Shown here: one piece after another, positions 26,144-36,168 of the stretch | Layout: each line of letters opens with the position of its first letter | Position numbering within the stretch: position 1 is the first letter of the stretch | DNA from: Alphaproteobacteria bacterium | Lineage (GTDB): Bacteria; Pseudomonadota; Alphaproteobacteria; Micropepsales; Micropepsaceae | Direction: 5' to 3' | DNA: 64,000 bases | NCBI GenBank assembly: GCA_016783965.1 | Contig: JADHVO010000007.1 | Span: 271,870 to 335,869 of the forward strand | The notes under the pieces: generated by a model | Database searches by the model: none | The model's input: only the letters and a program-made list of their open reading frames with translations | Told to the model about the DNA's origin: nothing | Position numbers and translations under genes: made by a program

Positions 26144-27636
26144 TGTCGCTTCCATCTTCGCTGACCGATTTCTCGCTGGCCGAGGCGCGCGACGCCGTTC
26201 ACGCGAAGAAGGTCTCGTCCAAGGAGCTCGCCACCGCCTTCGTGAAAGCGATCGCCGACGCGCGCCCGCTCAACGCCTTCGTGACCGAGACGCCCGAGAA
26301 GGCGCTCGAGATGGCGGTCGCCTCCGACGTGCGCATCGCCCATGGCGAGGCCCGCCCGCTCGAGGGCTTGCCGCTCGCGATCAAGGATCTGTTCTGCACC
26401 AAGGGCGTGAAGACAACCGCCGGCAGCCACATCCTGGGCAACTTCATCCCGCCCTATGAGTCCACCGTCACGCAGAACCTGTGGGACGCGGGCGCCGTGA
26501 TGCTCGGCAAGACGAACATGGACGAGTTCGCCATGGGCTCGTCGAACGAGACCAGCTATCACGGCCCGGTCTTCAACCCGTGGCGGGCGCGCAATTCCAA
26601 CCAGAACCTGGTGCCTGGCGGTTCGTCGGGCGGCTCGGCCGCCGCGGTCGCTGGCAACCTATGCCTCGCCGCCACCGGCACCGACACCGGCGGCTCGATC
26701 CGCCAGCCCGCCGCCGTCACCGGCACCGTCGGCATCAAGCCGACCTATGGCCGCTGCTCGCGCTGGGGCATCGTCGCCTTCGCCTCGTCGCTCGACCAGG
26801 CCGGCCCGATGACGCGCACCGTCCGCGACAGCGCGATCCTCCTGAAGCACATGGCGAGCGTCGACCCAAAGGACTCCACCTCCGTCGATGTGCCAGTCCC
26901 GGACTACGAGGCCGATCTCGAAAGGGGCGTGAAGGGCCTGCGTATCGGCATCCCGAAGGAATACCGCATCGACGGCATGCCGCCCGAGATTGAGCAGCTC
27001 TGGCAGAAGGGCATCGACTGGCTGAAGGCGCAGGGCGCGGAGATCGTGGACGTCTCGCTCCCGCACACCAAATATGCGCTGCCCACCTATTATATTGTCG
27101 CCCCGGCCGAGGCCTCCTCGAACCTCGCCCGCTATGACGGCGTGCGCTATGGCCACCGCGCCGAGGGTGCTGAGGACATCGTTGACCTGTACGAGAAATC
27201 CCGCGCCGAAGGTTTCGGCAAGGAAGTCCAGCGCCGCATCATGATCGGCACCTATGTGCTGTCGTCGGGCTATTACGACGCCTATTACGCCCGCGCCCAG
27301 AAGATCCGCACCCTCATCCTGCGCGATTTCACCGAGGTCTATGAGAAGGTCGACGTCCTGTTAACGCCCGCGACGCCGGGCCCCGCCTTCGGCATCGGCG
27401 AGAAGACCGCCGACCCCGTCTCGATGTACCTGAACGACGTCTTCACCGTGACCGTGAACCTCGCGGGCCTTCCCGGCATCGCGGTCCCCGCCGGCCTCAC
27501 GGAGAACGGCCTGCCGCTCGGCTTGCAGTTCATCGGCAAGGCGTTCGACGAGGCGACCCTGTTCCGCGCCGCCCGCGCCATCGAAACCGCCGCCAATTTC
27601 ACCGCCAAGCCCGCTCACTGGTGGAGAGCCGCATGA
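26143..27636 (+). CDS. gatA: Glu-tRNA(Gln)/Asp-tRNA(Asn) amidotransferase subunit A
   Basis: 497 aa amidase-signature glutaminase that releases ammonia for the transamidation. The Ser-Ser-Lys triad can be placed: Lys81 in [11 protein letters not shown], the cis-serine in [15 protein letters not shown] (about 161), and the nucleophile Ser185 in [13 protein letters not shown]. Length is normal. Overlaps gatC by one base and gatB by four. Confidence 0.98.
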   Translation: MSLPSSLTDFSLAEARDAVHAKKVSSKELATAFVKAIADARPLNAFVTETPEKALEMAVASDVRIAHGEARPLEGLPLAIKDLFCTKGVKTTAGSHILGNFIPPYESTVTQNLWDAGAVMLGKTNMDEFAMGSSNETSYHGPVFNPWRARNSNQNLVPGGSSGGSAAAVAGNLCLAATGTDTGGSIRQPAAVTGTVGIKPTYGRCSRWGIVAFASSLDQAGPMTRTVRDSAILLKHMASVDPKDSTSVDVPVPDYEADLERGVKGLRIGIPKEYRIDGMPPEIEQLWQKGIDWLKAQGAEIVDVSLPHTKYALPTYYIVAPAEASSNLARYDGVRYGHRAEGAEDIVDLYEKSRAEGFGKEVQRRIMIGTYVLSSGYYDAYYARAQKIRTLILRDFTEVYEKVDVLLTPATPGPAFGIGEKTADPVSMYLNDVFTVTVNLAGLPGIAVPAGLTENGLPLGLQFIGKAFDEATLFRAARAIETAANFTAKPAHWWRAA

Positions 27637-29123
27637 GCAAGACCATCAAGGGCCAGACCGGCGACTGGGAAATCGTCGTGGGCATGGAAGTCCACGCCCA
27701 GATACTCTCCAACGCCAAGCTGTTCTCGGGTGCCGCCACCGCGTTCGGCGCCGAGCCGAACAGCCAGGTGTCGTTCATCGACGCAGGCATGCCCGGCATG
27801 CTGCCCGTCATCAACCGGAAGTGCGTGGAGCAGGCCGTCCGCACCGGCCTGGGTCTCAAGGCGCAGATCAACCTGCATTCGGTGTTCGACCGGAAGAATT
27901 ATTTCTACCCGGACCTGCCCCAGGGCTATCAGATCAGCCAGTACAAGAGCCCGATCGTCGGCGAAGGCGAAATCCTCCTCGACATGAAGGACGAGACCAT
28001 CAAGGTCGGGATCGAGCGGCTGCACATGGAGCAGGACGCCGGCAAGTCGCTGCACGACCAGCACCCCGACGCCTCGTTCGTGGACCTCAACCGGTCCGGC
28101 GTCGCGCTGATGGAGATCGTGTCGAAGCCGCACATGCGCTCGTCGGAAGAAGCGGCCGCATTCCTCAGGAAGCTGCGCTCGATCCTGCGCTACCTTGGCA
28201 CCTGCGACGGCAACATGGACGAGGGCTCCATGCGCGCCGACGTGAACGTCTCGGTCTGCCGCGCCGGCGGCTACGAAAAGTTCCGTGCGACCGGCGACTT
28301 CAGGCATCTCGGCACGCGCTGCGAGATCAAGAACGTCAACTCGATGCGCTTCGTGCAGATGGCGGTCGAATACGAGGCCCGCCGCCAGGTCGACATCCTC
28401 GAGGACGGCGGCACGATCGTGCAGGAGACCCGCCTCTACGACTCCAAGGCGAACGAGACGCGTTCGATGCGCTCCAAGGAAGAGGCGCACGACTATAGGT
28501 ATTTTCCCGATCCCGACCTTTTGCCCCTGGTCCTCGATCAGGCCTGGGTCGACGACATCGCGAGGTCGCTGCCCGAGCTCCCCGACGAGAAGAAGGCCCG
28601 TCTCGTGAAGGCCGGTCTAAGCGCCTACGATGCCACGGTTTTGGTCGCCGAGAAGGAGAGCGCCGACTACTTCGAGGCGATGCTCGCCACCGGCATCGAG
28701 GCGAAGGCCGCCGCCAACTGGCTGAACAACGAGTACTTCGGCCGCCTCAACAAGGCTGGTCTCGCGATCACCGACGGCCCCGTCAGTGCGCAAGCGAACG
28801 CCGCCATCGTGAAGATGGTCGCTGACAACACCATCAGCGGAAAGATCGCAAAGGATCTGCTCGACATCGTGTGGAGCGAAGGCGGCGATCCCGTCGCCGT
28901 CGTCGAAGCACGCGGCATGAAGCAGGTGACCGACACCTCGGCGATCGAGAAGGCGGTTGATGCCGTCATCGCCGCGAACCCGCAGAAGGTCGAAGAGGTG
29001 AAGGCGAAGCCCAAGATGGCGTCGTGGTTCACTGGTCAGGTGATGAAGGCGACCGGCGGAAAAGCCAATCCCGGTGTCGTCAACGCGATCCTCAAACAGC
29101 GACTCGGATTGCCCGAAGACTGA
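27633..29123 (+). CDS. gatB: Glu-tRNA(Gln)/Asp-tRNA(Asn) amidotransferase subunit B
   Basis: 496 aa kinase/transamidase subunit that binds the misacylated tRNA. N-terminal catalytic cradle: [47 protein letters not shown], and [17 protein letters not shown] [14 protein letters not shown]. The C-terminal tail is a YqeY-like helical domain ending [14 protein letters not shown]. The ATG at 27633 overlaps the gatA stop (ATGA). A long hairpin starts immediately after the stop. Confidence 0.98.
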   Translation: MSKTIKGQTGDWEIVVGMEVHAQILSNAKLFSGAATAFGAEPNSQVSFIDAGMPGMLPVINRKCVEQAVRTGLGLKAQINLHSVFDRKNYFYPDLPQGYQISQYKSPIVGEGEILLDMKDETIKVGIERLHMEQDAGKSLHDQHPDASFVDLNRSGVALMEIVSKPHMRSSEEAAAFLRKLRSILRYLGTCDGNMDEGSMRADVNVSVCRAGGYEKFRATGDFRHLGTRCEIKNVNSMRFVQMAVEYEARRQVDILEDGGTIVQETRLYDSKANETRSMRSKEEAHDYRYFPDPDLLPLVLDQAWVDDIARSLPELPDEKKARLVKAGLSAYDATVLVAEKESADYFEAMLATGIEAKAAANWLNNEYFGRLNKAGLAITDGPVSAQANAAIVKMVADNTISGKIAKDLLDIVWSEGGDPVAVVEARGMKQVTDTSAIEKAVDAVIAANPQKVEEVKAKPKMASWFTGQVMKATGGKANPGVVNAILKQRLGLPED

Positions 29124-29167
29124 GCGCACTCCGGAAAAGTGGCTTCCGTTTTTCCGTCAGAGTGCGC
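29124..29167. repeat. Long imperfect palindrome directly after gatB
   Basis: The outer arms gcgcactc (29124-29131) and gagtgcgc (29160-29167) enclose inner arms cggaaaa (29132-29138) and ttttccg (29150-29156), so the transcript can form a ~15-bp stem. No T-run follows. Elements with an end like gcgcactccggaaaa are frequent intergenic repeats in alphaproteobacteria (family recollection, not checked). It may act as the 3' end or stabiliser of the gatCAB mRNA. Confidence 0.65.
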
Positions 29168-29370
29168 GACCAACAGAGAATCCGGGACGCGATCCCTCGC
29201 GAATCAAATCGCGCTCCGGAGGTGATTCGCACAATTTTGCGAAATCGGACTCATGCGCCGGCTTTTTCGGCCAATTCGATCCGTACACAGATCGATGCAT
29301 TTGATGCCGATGAAATAAGGCTCAAATGACAATCGCGTGAATCCGCGCTTTGCGCGAAAGCCCGCCGATA

Positions 29371-29388
29371 TTGCATTTGAAAATGCAA
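29371..29388. promoter_or_regulatory. 18-bp palindrome, operator candidate upstream of the microprotein gene
   Basis: TTGCATTT GA AAATGCAA is a perfect inverted repeat with 8-bp arms and a two-base centre, 76 bases before the ATG of the lysine-rich microprotein. It lies in the 340-bp stretch 29124-29463, which otherwise holds only the gatB hairpin and no gene I can support. The repeat overlaps the region where a promoter would be expected (CATATT at about 29395-29400 downstream). A dimeric regulator binding here is an inference. Confidence 0.5.
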
Positions 29389-29463
29389 CCCACTCATATT
29401 GTTCACGTTTCGGGGGCGAAGCGATTCGTCCGACCTGAACGAGAACGCTAAAGGAGTTGTCTC

Positions 29464-29544
29464 ATGCCGATGGCAGCGAAGAAGAAAGCCAAGAAGAAGG
29501 CCCCTGCGAAGAAGAAGGCCAAGAAGGCGAAGAAGAAGAAGTAA
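29464..29544 (+). CDS. 26-residue lysine-rich microprotein (histone H1 tail-like)
   Basis: Encodes only 26 residues: MPMAAKKKAKKKAPAKKKAK then KAKKKK. Fifteen are lysine and most of the rest alanine, so it is strongly basic and likely binds nucleic acid electrostatically, like the C-terminal tail of H1-type bacterial proteins. Evidence that it is translated: a near-perfect SD (AAAGGAG) ends 8 bases before the ATG, and a UUCG-loop hairpin follows the stop within six bases. It stands alone between gatB and the Sel1 gene. Function unknown. It is far shorter than HU or H1-like proteins, so it is not a fragment of those by position. Confidence 0.65.
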   Translation: MPMAAKKKAKKKAPAKKKAKKAKKKK

Positions 29545-29549
29545 CTGGG

Positions 29550-29567
29550 CGTCGACTTCGGTCGACG
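29550..29567 (+). terminator. UUCG-tetraloop hairpin after the microprotein gene
   Basis: Perfect 7-bp stem cgtcgac/gtcgacg closed by a ttcg tetraloop, an exceptionally stable RNA hairpin, starting six bases after the stop codon. Only a weak T-rich stretch follows (ttgt), so it may be a transcript-stabilising 3' structure or an inefficient terminator rather than a full intrinsic terminator. Confidence 0.55.
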
Positions 29568-29676
29568 TTGTCGCTCACGGGCGCTTGCGGCTGAGGTCGC
29601 GGCGTCCGTCGGCGGCGAAGGTAAAGGCCGCGGCCCGGATCTCAGCGTCCGCCCGCGGCCGGAACCGAACAGTCGG

Positions 29677-29706
29677 AAAGAGCCGCGCTTCGGCGCGGTT
29701 TCTTTT
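29677..29706 (+). terminator. Intrinsic terminator
   Basis: Stem ccgcgc/gcgcgg with a ttcg tetraloop (29683-29698), preceded by aaagag and followed by a T-rich run (tttcttttt). This is a textbook rho-independent terminator on the plus strand. The 110 bases between the first hairpin and this one have no open reading frame but several G/C-rich complementary blocks (for example ccgcggcc repeated), so the microprotein mRNA may have a long structured 3' region. Confidence 0.8.
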
Positions 29707-29746
29707 TGCCAGGTGGTCCGTGTACGGACCAAATACGCCTTAGGTA

Positions 29747-29761
29747 TTAACCGTACCTTAA
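29747..29761. promoter_or_regulatory. CtrA-type box TTAA-N7-TTAA
   Basis: The sequence TTAACCGTACCTTAA matches the full CtrA consensus TTAA-N7-TTAA of alphaproteobacterial cell-cycle control. It is followed within 20 bases by two more TTAA tetramers and an inverted repeat (agggttaa/ttaaccct, 29766-29786), about 100 bases before the Sel1 gene. A second inverted repeat, ggtccgt/acggacc, lies at 29715-29730. The 316-bp stretch 29545-29860 holds these sites and the two hairpins and no further gene I can support. Confidence 0.45.
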
Positions 29762-29860
29762 GATCAGGGTTAATCCCGTTAACCCTGCCTTAGCTTCTCC
29801 CAGACACGATTGTCGCATGCCGGGAGGGGACTCCTCGGCGACGAGGAGAAGAAAGGTGTC

Positions 29861-30133
29861 ATGGCGTGCATAGACGTAGATGCCCTGGCGCAGTTTGAGA
29901 CCGACGCGAAGAGCGGCCGTCCGGACGCGATGTACAATTTGGGGCTGGCATATTCGACGGGGCAGGGCGTTGGCGTGGATTTCGTCGCCGCCCACAAGTG
30001 GTTCAACCTGGCCGCTCTGCGCGGGTCCGACGAAGCCAAGTCCTGGCGCGCGTCGATCGCCAAGGAAATGAACACCAGCCAGATCGCCGAGGCCCAGCGC
30101 CTCGCCCGCGAGTGGCTGTCGATCTTCCGCTGA
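29861..30133 (+). CDS. Small Sel1-repeat protein
   Basis: 90 aa. Contains one clear Sel1-like repeat (AMYNLGLAYSTGQGVGVDFV then AHKWFNLAALRG, residues ~20-60) with a helical tail. Sel1 proteins are protein-binding scaffolds. No signal peptide, so cytoplasmic. The ATG at 29861 has a GAAAGG SD; a longer in-frame extension from 29810 runs through the leader. A CtrA-type TTAA box lies about 100 bases upstream, suggesting cell-cycle regulation (inference). Confidence 0.8.
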   Translation: MACIDVDALAQFETDAKSGRPDAMYNLGLAYSTGQGVGVDFVAAHKWFNLAALRGSDEAKSWRASIAKEMNTSQIAEAQRLAREWLSIFR

Positions 30134-30229
30134 CCCTTCGAGGCCCCTCTCTGCGGGGCACCTCAGGGTGACGCGCCTCGATATTCGTCATGCTGAGGTG
30201 CGAGCGCAGCGAGCCTCGAAGCACGCGCG
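30134..30229. repeat. Inverted repeat element between Sel1 gene and lytic transglycosylase
   Basis: Left arm ccttcgaggc...gcacctcagg (30136-30169) and right arm cctgaggt-like ctgaggtgcgagc...gcctcgaag (30193-30222) are inverted relative to each other with a short centre. It fills the gap between converging genes and resembles the short repeats with gcctcgaagcatg ends common in rhizobia and relatives (family recollection). May double as a transcription-end structure. Confidence 0.65.
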
Positions 30230-30241
30230 CCGGTGCAGCGC

Positions 30242-32335
30242 CTATTTCAGCACCTTCACGTCCGGCACGCGCGGCGCGTAGAGGTCATTGACGGTCCGCA
30301 ACGGCGCATCCCGCCCGGCCAACCGCCCGCGATAGACCTGCGTGTTCTCCAGCACCCTCTGGACGTAGTTGCGGGTCTCGTTGAACGGGATCAGCTCCAC
30401 CCAGTCGATGATGTCGACACCGGGGGTCCTCGGATCGCCCATGGCCGCGATCCACTTCCGCGCATTGCCCGGCCCCGCGTTGTAAGCGGCGATCGCGAGC
30501 ACATAGGACCCGTTCCAACTCCGCAGATCCCCTGCGAACTCCGTCATGCCGAGCTGCATGTTGTAGCTCGGGTCGGCGGTCAGATCGTTCGGCCGGTAGG
30601 GCAGGCCGGCCTGCGAGGCCGCAAGCTGCGCCGATGCCAGCATCATCTGCATGATCCCGCGCGCGCCCGCACCGCTCACCGCATCCGGATCGAACTCCGT
30701 CTCCTGCCGGATCAGCCCCAGCACGAACGCCGTCTCCGGCGCCGTTCCCGGCCCCACATAGGACGGCACCGGGATCACCGGATAGAGGTAGTCCTGGAAC
30801 GTCGCGCCGGCATAGCTGGCGCTCTTCGCCACCCGCACCGCGATCTCGCGGAAGCCCATATTGGTCAGCATCTGCATCAGATACTTCGCCCGCGCCGCCT
30901 CGGGGTGCAGCTCGTACGCCCGTAGCGCGAACAGCCGCAGGATGTTCTCCTGCCCGAGGTCGCCCAGCACGCGTATGGCCTTGGTCATGTCGTCGGCTTC
31001 GGTCGCATCGGCCGCGCTGTTCGCGTCCGCCGCCGTCTCGTTCAGGTGCACCACCGGCGACGCATCGATCCGCGCCAGTGCCATCTGTCCGTAGAACGTG
31101 TCGGGATACTGCGCCGCCGCGCGATAGGCTGCGACCGCCCTGGCCGTATCGCCCTTCGCTTCCCACGCTCGCCCCTGCCAGTAGCGCGCGCGAGACTTGC
31201 TGATTGGCCGCCCCACGCCTGCCTCCAGCCGCTGGAAATGCGGCAACGCCATCGCCGGGTTCTTCATGCAGCGCAGCGCCACCCAGCCCGCGAGGAATTC
31301 GCTCTCTGAGAACTCGGTCCCGCTGGTCAGTCCGGTTTCTGCTGCGATGGCATGCGCCGCCGTGCAGCTGTTGCTTTGGATCAGCGCGCGGATGGCCAGG
31401 TTCGCATCGCCCCACCATTTCGACGCGTGCGCGGCGATGAATGGCTTGATCCCCGGCCGCGCAAAGAAGGCTGCCGCCGCCGCGTTGTCGTTCGCCTTCC
31501 GCGCCGCGCGTGCGCGGTCATAGATCAGGTCCGCATCGTTCGCGACCGACGCCGGCAGGTTGGCCGCCGCCGTCTCGCCCGCACCCCGCCCGCTGCGAAA
31601 TGCGATCCGCGCCCGCGCCAGCGCCTGAACGTCGTCCGCCACGCGCGACATCTCGCGCTGCGCCGCCGGAATCTCGTCGTTGGTGATCAGGTTCGACAGC
31701 CGCGCCCGGTCCACGTCCGGCGTCAGCAGCCCGCCGTCCTTCTGCACGATCGCCAGTTCCTGGTCCGGCCGGAACATTCCGCTCACCCAGCCGCGCCGGA
31801 CCCAGTCCGTGCCCTGCGCGGTGCGTCCCACGGCAATCAGCGCGTCGCCCAGGCGGATCATGCCGATGCCGGTCAGGGGCGTGCGCTCGCCGAACCAGCC
31901 GACGATGGCTGCGGGAGCCGCCGTCGGGTCCATGGCCAGTTCGGCCCGAGCGACGATTGTGTCGCGCATCGGCCAGTCGGGGTTCGCGCGCAGGAAAGCA
32001 TCGATCTCGGCAAATGAGGCGCCGGAGTTCTTGTCCAGCACATAGCGCCACTGGATCAGCCGCTTGCCGATATCGCCGCGGGTATTTTCCGCAAGGCCCT
32101 TCGCCCCCAGCCAGTCGCCGCGGTCCGCCGCATCGAAGGCGCGGCCCAGCAGATCATGGTCGGCCGCGCTCAGCGCATGCGCGGGGCTTGGCCTGCGCTC
32201 GTGATCGGGCTTCAGCCCCTCGGCCGTCGACAGGTCCGGCAGCGGCGTCGTCGTGCTCGGCAGCACTGTCTGCGCGGCGGCATAACCGATGGCGGCAATG
32301 CCCAGCAGCAGGAGAACGGCACGGCGGAACGTCAT
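30242..32335 (-). CDS. Soluble lytic murein transglycosylase (Slt type)
   Basis: 697 aa periplasmic enzyme cleaving peptidoglycan glycan strands. An N-terminal signal/anchor ([19 protein letters not shown]) is followed by a long alpha-helical superhelix (about residues 40-500). The C-terminal catalytic domain has [20 protein letters not shown] with the catalytic glutamate, [11 protein letters not shown], and [13 protein letters not shown]. The start at 32335 (MTFRRAVLL) is chosen because the signal peptide then begins at once; an ATG 14 codons upstream is possible. Divergent from dapA. Confidence 0.93.
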   Translation of the reverse strand: MTFRRAVLLLLGIAAIGYAAAQTVLPSTTTPLPDLSTAEGLKPDHERRPSPAHALSAADHDLLGRAFDAADRGDWLGAKGLAENTRGDIGKRLIQWRYVLDKNSGASFAEIDAFLRANPDWPMRDTIVARAELAMDPTAAPAAIVGWFGERTPLTGIGMIRLGDALIAVGRTAQGTDWVRRGWVSGMFRPDQELAIVQKDGGLLTPDVDRARLSNLITNDEIPAAQREMSRVADDVQALARARIAFRSGRGAGETAAANLPASVANDADLIYDRARAARKANDNAAAAAFFARPGIKPFIAAHASKWWGDANLAIRALIQSNSCTAAHAIAAETGLTSGTEFSESEFLAGWVALRCMKNPAMALPHFQRLEAGVGRPISKSRARYWQGRAWEAKGDTARAVAAYRAAAQYPDTFYGQMALARIDASPVVHLNETAADANSAADATEADDMTKAIRVLGDLGQENILRLFALRAYELHPEAARAKYLMQMLTNMGFREIAVRVAKSASYAGATFQDYLYPVIPVPSYVGPGTAPETAFVLGLIRQETEFDPDAVSGAGARGIMQMMLASAQLAASQAGLPYRPNDLTADPSYNMQLGMTEFAGDLRSWNGSYVLAIAAYNAGPGNARKWIAAMGDPRTPGVDIIDWVELIPFNETRNYVQRVLENTQVYRGRLAGRDAPLRTVNDLYAPRVPDVKVLK

Positions 32336-32468
32336 GGGGGATCGCTTAGGAGGGCGGGCCAAAAGGGCCACAGCCATGTGGCAATGTCGAGACCATTATG
32401 CCTTGCCGCGCGCACGGACGGCCCTGTACTTTGGTTCACTATCAAAGAGCACAACAAAGCAGGCCGTC

Positions 32469-33359
32469 ATGGCGTTCGCGCGCGAGAACATCAGGGGTTC
32501 CATCCCTGCTCTCATCACCCCGATGAAGGACGGCAAAGTGGATGAGGCCGCGTTCCGCAAGCTGGTGAACTGGCAGATCGAGCAGGGGAGCCACGGGCTC
32601 GTGCCCTGCGGCACGACCGGCGAATCACCGACGCTCTCCCACGAAGAACATATGAGAGTGGTCGAGCTCTGCGTGGAAGAGGCCCGCGGCCGCGTACCCG
32701 TGATCGCAGGCGCCGGCTCGAACTCGACCGACGAGGCGATTTCGCTCACGAAGCACGCGAAGAAGGTCGGCGCCGACGCCGTGCTCTCCGTCACCGGCTA
32801 CTACAACAAGCCCAGCCAGGAAGGGCAGTACCGCCATTTCATGGCGATCGCCGACGCCGTCGACATCCCGATCCTGCTCTACAACATCCCCGGCCGCGCC
32901 ATCGTCGAGATCACGGTCGAGACCATGGCCCGCCTCGCGAAGCACAGGAACATCGTCGGCGTGAAGGACGCCACCGCCAACCTCATGCGTCCCTCGCGCG
33001 AGCGCAACGCCATCGGCAACGATTGGCGCCTCATTTCCGGCGAGGACGGCACCGCGCTCGGTTACATGGCGCATGGCGGCCATGGCTGCATCTCGGTGAC
33101 GGCCAACATCGCGCCCAGGCTCTGCTCCGACTTCCAGAACGCCTGCATGCAGGGCGCCTTCGAGCAGGCGCTGAAGATCCAGGACCGCCTGATGCCGGTC
33201 CACGACGCCATGTTCTGCGAGCCCAGCCCCGCCCCGGTGAAATATGCCGCCTCGCTGCTCGGCATCTGCTCCGACGAGGTCCGCCTCCCGCTCGTCTCCG
33301 CCACCGACGAGGCCAAGGCCAAGGTGAAAGCCGCCCTGACCGGCGCCGGTATCCTCTAA
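32469..33359 (+). CDS. dapA: 4-hydroxy-tetrahydrodipicolinate synthase
   Basis: 296 aa. Condenses pyruvate with aspartate semialdehyde, the first committed step to lysine and meso-diaminopimelate. Signatures: [37 protein letters not shown], the tyrosine in [22 protein letters not shown], and the Schiff-base lysine in [12 protein letters not shown]. The start at 32469 ([10 protein letters not shown]) fits the family. Diverges from the transglycosylase gene and is separated from smpB by a composite repeat. Confidence 0.95.
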   Translation: MAFARENIRGSIPALITPMKDGKVDEAAFRKLVNWQIEQGSHGLVPCGTTGESPTLSHEEHMRVVELCVEEARGRVPVIAGAGSNSTDEAISLTKHAKKVGADAVLSVTGYYNKPSQEGQYRHFMAIADAVDIPILLYNIPGRAIVEITVETMARLAKHRNIVGVKDATANLMRPSRERNAIGNDWRLISGEDGTALGYMAHGGHGCISVTANIAPRLCSDFQNACMQGAFEQALKIQDRLMPVHDAMFCEPSPAPVKYAASLLGICSDEVRLPLVSATDEAKAKVKAALTGAGIL

Positions 33360-33365
33360 CTCCAG

Positions 33366-33491
33366 TGTCATGGCCCGCGACGGCGGGCCACCCAGTTGGT
33401 GCGCCCCTGCACTTGCAGGATTTGGCTCAGCCACCCGTCTGCGAGTATGAACAACCGTCACCCGGGTGGCCCGCTGTTGCGGGCCATGACA
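33366..33491. repeat. Composite inverted-repeat element A, copy 1 (~126 nt)
   Basis: The left arm (33366-33393) reads tgtcatggcccgc...ggcgggccaccca and is itself a hairpin. The right arm (33464-33491) is its inverted copy, gggtggcccgc...gcgggccatgaca. A ~70-nt spacer with a ttgcag motif lies between. A second element of the same plan and almost equal length lies at 44507-44631. Two palindromes in opposite orientation around a spacer is the arrangement of REPIN/BIME elements mobilised by RAYT-type transposases (inference). Confidence 0.85.
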
Positions 33492-33569
33492 TATGTTTCT
33501 TTATAGCCGCCGTTCTCCAGCCGCTCTGCGATGGGTTGGCGGGCGGCATCGCAGAGCGGCGCATCAAAA

Positions 33570-34043
33570 ATGGCAAAGAAGAAAGACGACGGCACCAAAA
33601 TCGTCGCCGACAATCGCAAAGCCCGCTACGCCTACGCCATCGACGAGACACTCGAGGCGGGGATCATGCTCGTCGGCTCGGAAGTGAAGTCGCTGCGATC
33701 CGGCAAGTCGACGATCTCGGAATCCTACGCCTACGCCAAGGACGGCGAGCTGTTCCTGGTGAACGCCTACATCCCGGAATACACGCAGGCCAGCCGCTTC
33801 AACCACGAGCCCAAGCGCTCGCGCAAACTCCTGGTCCACAAGCGCGAGGCCAACAAGCTCGCCGCCGCGATCCAGCGCGAGGGCATGACGCTCATCCCGC
33901 TCAAGCTCTACTTCAACGCCAAGGGCATCGCGAAGGTCGAACTCGGCATCGCCAAGGGCAAGAAGCTCCACGACAAGCGCGAGACCGAAAAGCAGCGCGA
34001 CTGGCAGCGCGACAAGGCCCGCCTGATGCGGGCCAAGGGGTGA
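33570..34043 (+). CDS. smpB: SsrA-binding protein SmpB
   Basis: 157 aa partner of tmRNA in trans-translation. Contains [82 protein letters not shown], and the basic tail [20 protein letters not shown]. The ATG at 33570 gives [12 protein letters not shown]; upstream in-frame sequence is repeat/leader. RNase R, which works in the same quality-control pathway, is at 14843. Its stop overlaps the next start. Confidence 0.97.
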   Translation: MAKKKDDGTKIVADNRKARYAYAIDETLEAGIMLVGSEVKSLRSGKSTISESYAYAKDGELFLVNAYIPEYTQASRFNHEPKRSRKLLVHKREANKLAAAIQREGMTLIPLKLYFNAKGIAKVELGIAKGKKLHDKRETEKQRDWQRDKARLMRAKG

Positions 34044-34435
34044 CGGTGTCGCCAGTGCTGCTCGTCAGATGGGTCGCCCAGCACAGCGTAATCTGGTTTC
34101 CAGCTGGTGTGTCGATCTCGTTTCTGGCTATGACACTTGCGACGAGCTCCATCCTGGACTGGAGCGACCTGGAAACCTTGATCGGCATCGTGGGGTTCGC
34201 GGCCTGCTGCGGCCTGGGATGGGACACGGCATGGCGGGACTTCGAGGATGCCTGGGCGCTTCTGGCCGGAGCGGCGGTCGTGACAACGGCACTCATCTTC
34301 GCGGCGGATTGGGTCTTGGCTTTGATGCGCACAGGCGACACCTCTTGGCGCGGGGAATATCTAATCTCATTCGCGGTGATGACCAGTTTCATATTCTGCG
34401 TTTCTTGCATTCCTCGAATCCGGAGGCTGTTGTAG
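34040..34435 (+). CDS. Predicted four-helix membrane protein, unknown
   Basis: About 131 aa if started at GTG 34040 (overlapping the smpB stop, GTGA), or 129 from GTG 34046. Four hydrophobic segments: [55 protein letters not shown] and [17 protein letters not shown]. No family recognised. Its TAG overlaps the next GTG by one base, so it appears to be translated with the flanking P-loop gene. Weak SD and some less biased codons make it less certain than its neighbours. Confidence 0.55.
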   Translation: MTVSPVLLVRWVAQHSVIWFPAGVSISFLAMTLATSSILDWSDLETLIGIVGFAACCGLGWDTAWRDFEDAWALLAGAAVVTTALIFAADWVLALMRTGDTSWRGEYLISFAVMTSFIFCVSCIPRIRRLL

Positions 34436-34971
34436 TGCGCATCGCCGTCGTCGGCACCTCGGGCAGCGGCAAGTCCACGCTGGCGAAGCGGCTGGCAACC
34501 TCGCTGAACATCCCGAACGTCGAACTCGATGCCATCAACTGGCAGGCCGGCTGGCGCGATCTCAACACCCACGACCCCGAGGAATTCCGGCGCCGCGTCT
34601 CCGCCGCACTCGACGTGGACGCCTGGGTCAGCGACGGCAACTACAGTGGCGCGGTCGGCACCATCGTGCTGAGCCGCGCCACGCACATCATCTGGCTCGA
34701 CTACGACCGCAGCGTGGTGATGCGGCGCGTCGTGTGGCGCTCCTTCTATCGCGCAGCGTCCGGTAAGGAGCTGTGGCCGGGCACTGGAAACCGCGAGACC
34801 TTCGTCCAATGGTTCAAGGACCCGGACCATCCGATCCGCTGGGCTTGGCGCACGCACGAACACCGCCGCAAACAGTACGAAGCGCTGATCGCCGATCCGC
34901 GCAGCGCGTGGCTCAAGATCGTCCGCCTGCGCCATCCGCGCGAAGCGAACGATATCCTGACGCGGCTCTAA
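34435..34971 (+). CDS. P-loop kinase-like ATPase (adenylate kinase / FlaR-like)
   Basis: 178 aa. Walker A GTSGSGKST at residues 7-15, then ELDAINWQAGWRD, a pattern of small kinases described as DNA topology modulation protein FlaR or AAA family ATPase. WVSDGNYSG and WLDYDRSVVMRR (Walker B-like) follow, then a basic lid with RTHEHRRKQYE. Probably a nucleotide or small-molecule kinase; substrate unknown. Starts with GTG one base inside the preceding stop. Converges with the UrcA-like gene with a four-base overlap. Confidence 0.82.
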   Translation: MRIAVVGTSGSGKSTLAKRLATSLNIPNVELDAINWQAGWRDLNTHDPEEFRRRVSAALDVDAWVSDGNYSGAVGTIVLSRATHIIWLDYDRSVVMRRVVWRSFYRAASGKELWPGTGNRETFVQWFKDPDHPIRWAWRTHEHRRKQYEALIADPRSAWLKIVRLRHPREANDILTRL

Positions 34972-35387
34972 TCCTCGCCGCGGGCTCGGGCGATGGCCCG
35001 GTCCGCCTGGTCCATCGCCCCCTCAAAGGCGGTCTCGTAGCAGGGCGGGCTGTCGGACGTCGCGACCGGATAGCGGACGTTCAGCCGGGCGCACAGATCG
35101 CGCGCCGCCCGGCTCACCCGGCGTTCCAGCACGCGGGCGCCATAGCCGGTGCTGAGATCCAGGTCGTCGTAGCGAACTTCACCCGACAGTGCGACGTCGA
35201 CAATGGGCGCGCCGATGCTGCTGCGCCCCTGTGGCGGGCGCGGCGCGGTCACGATCACCTCTTCCGTCGGTCCATAGGTGGCCGTGCGATAATCCTGCGC
35301 CCAGGTCGGCACAGTGAGGCCCAGCGTCAGGCCCACCGCGGCTGCGGCCAGCAGAACGTTCCGGGCCGAAATGATTTGAGCGGACAT
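34968..35387 (-). CDS. UrcA-like secreted protein
   Basis: 139 aa with an N-terminal signal peptide (NVLLAAAAVGLTLGLTVPTWA). The UrcA-type pattern follows: VRYDDLDLSTGYGARVLERR, then VSRAARDLCARL with conserved cysteine, and a second Cys in PPCYETAF. UrcA family proteins are periplasmic, of unknown function, and common in Caulobacterales, Sphingomonadales and relatives. The ATG at 35387 has an AGGAG SD at good spacing. Confidence 0.85.
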   Translation of the reverse strand: MSAQIISARNVLLAAAAVGLTLGLTVPTWAQDYRTATYGPTEEVIVTAPRPPQGRSSIGAPIVDVALSGEVRYDDLDLSTGYGARVLERRVSRAARDLCARLNVRYPVATSDSPPCYETAFEGAMDQADRAIARARGED

Positions 35388-35493
35388 GGCGGCTCCTGCT
35401 TTGTACCCATGAACGCCCATCCGGAAAAACGCTCGGTGGCGTCGCGGGTTCCACGCTGTTGGCGGTTCCCGGCCCCGCCATTACATTCCGCGG

Positions 35494-36168
<675 letters not shown>

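Noticed and set aside
29810..29860. Upstream extension of the Sel1 protein (start at 29810)
   Set aside because: The Shine-Dalgarno belongs to ATG 29861, and the extension is encoded by leader sequence without conserved features.
33360..33569. CRISPR-like array suggested by regularly spaced similar hairpins
   Set aside because: Only two arms, in inverted rather than direct orientation, and no series of unique spacers; no cas gene in the window.
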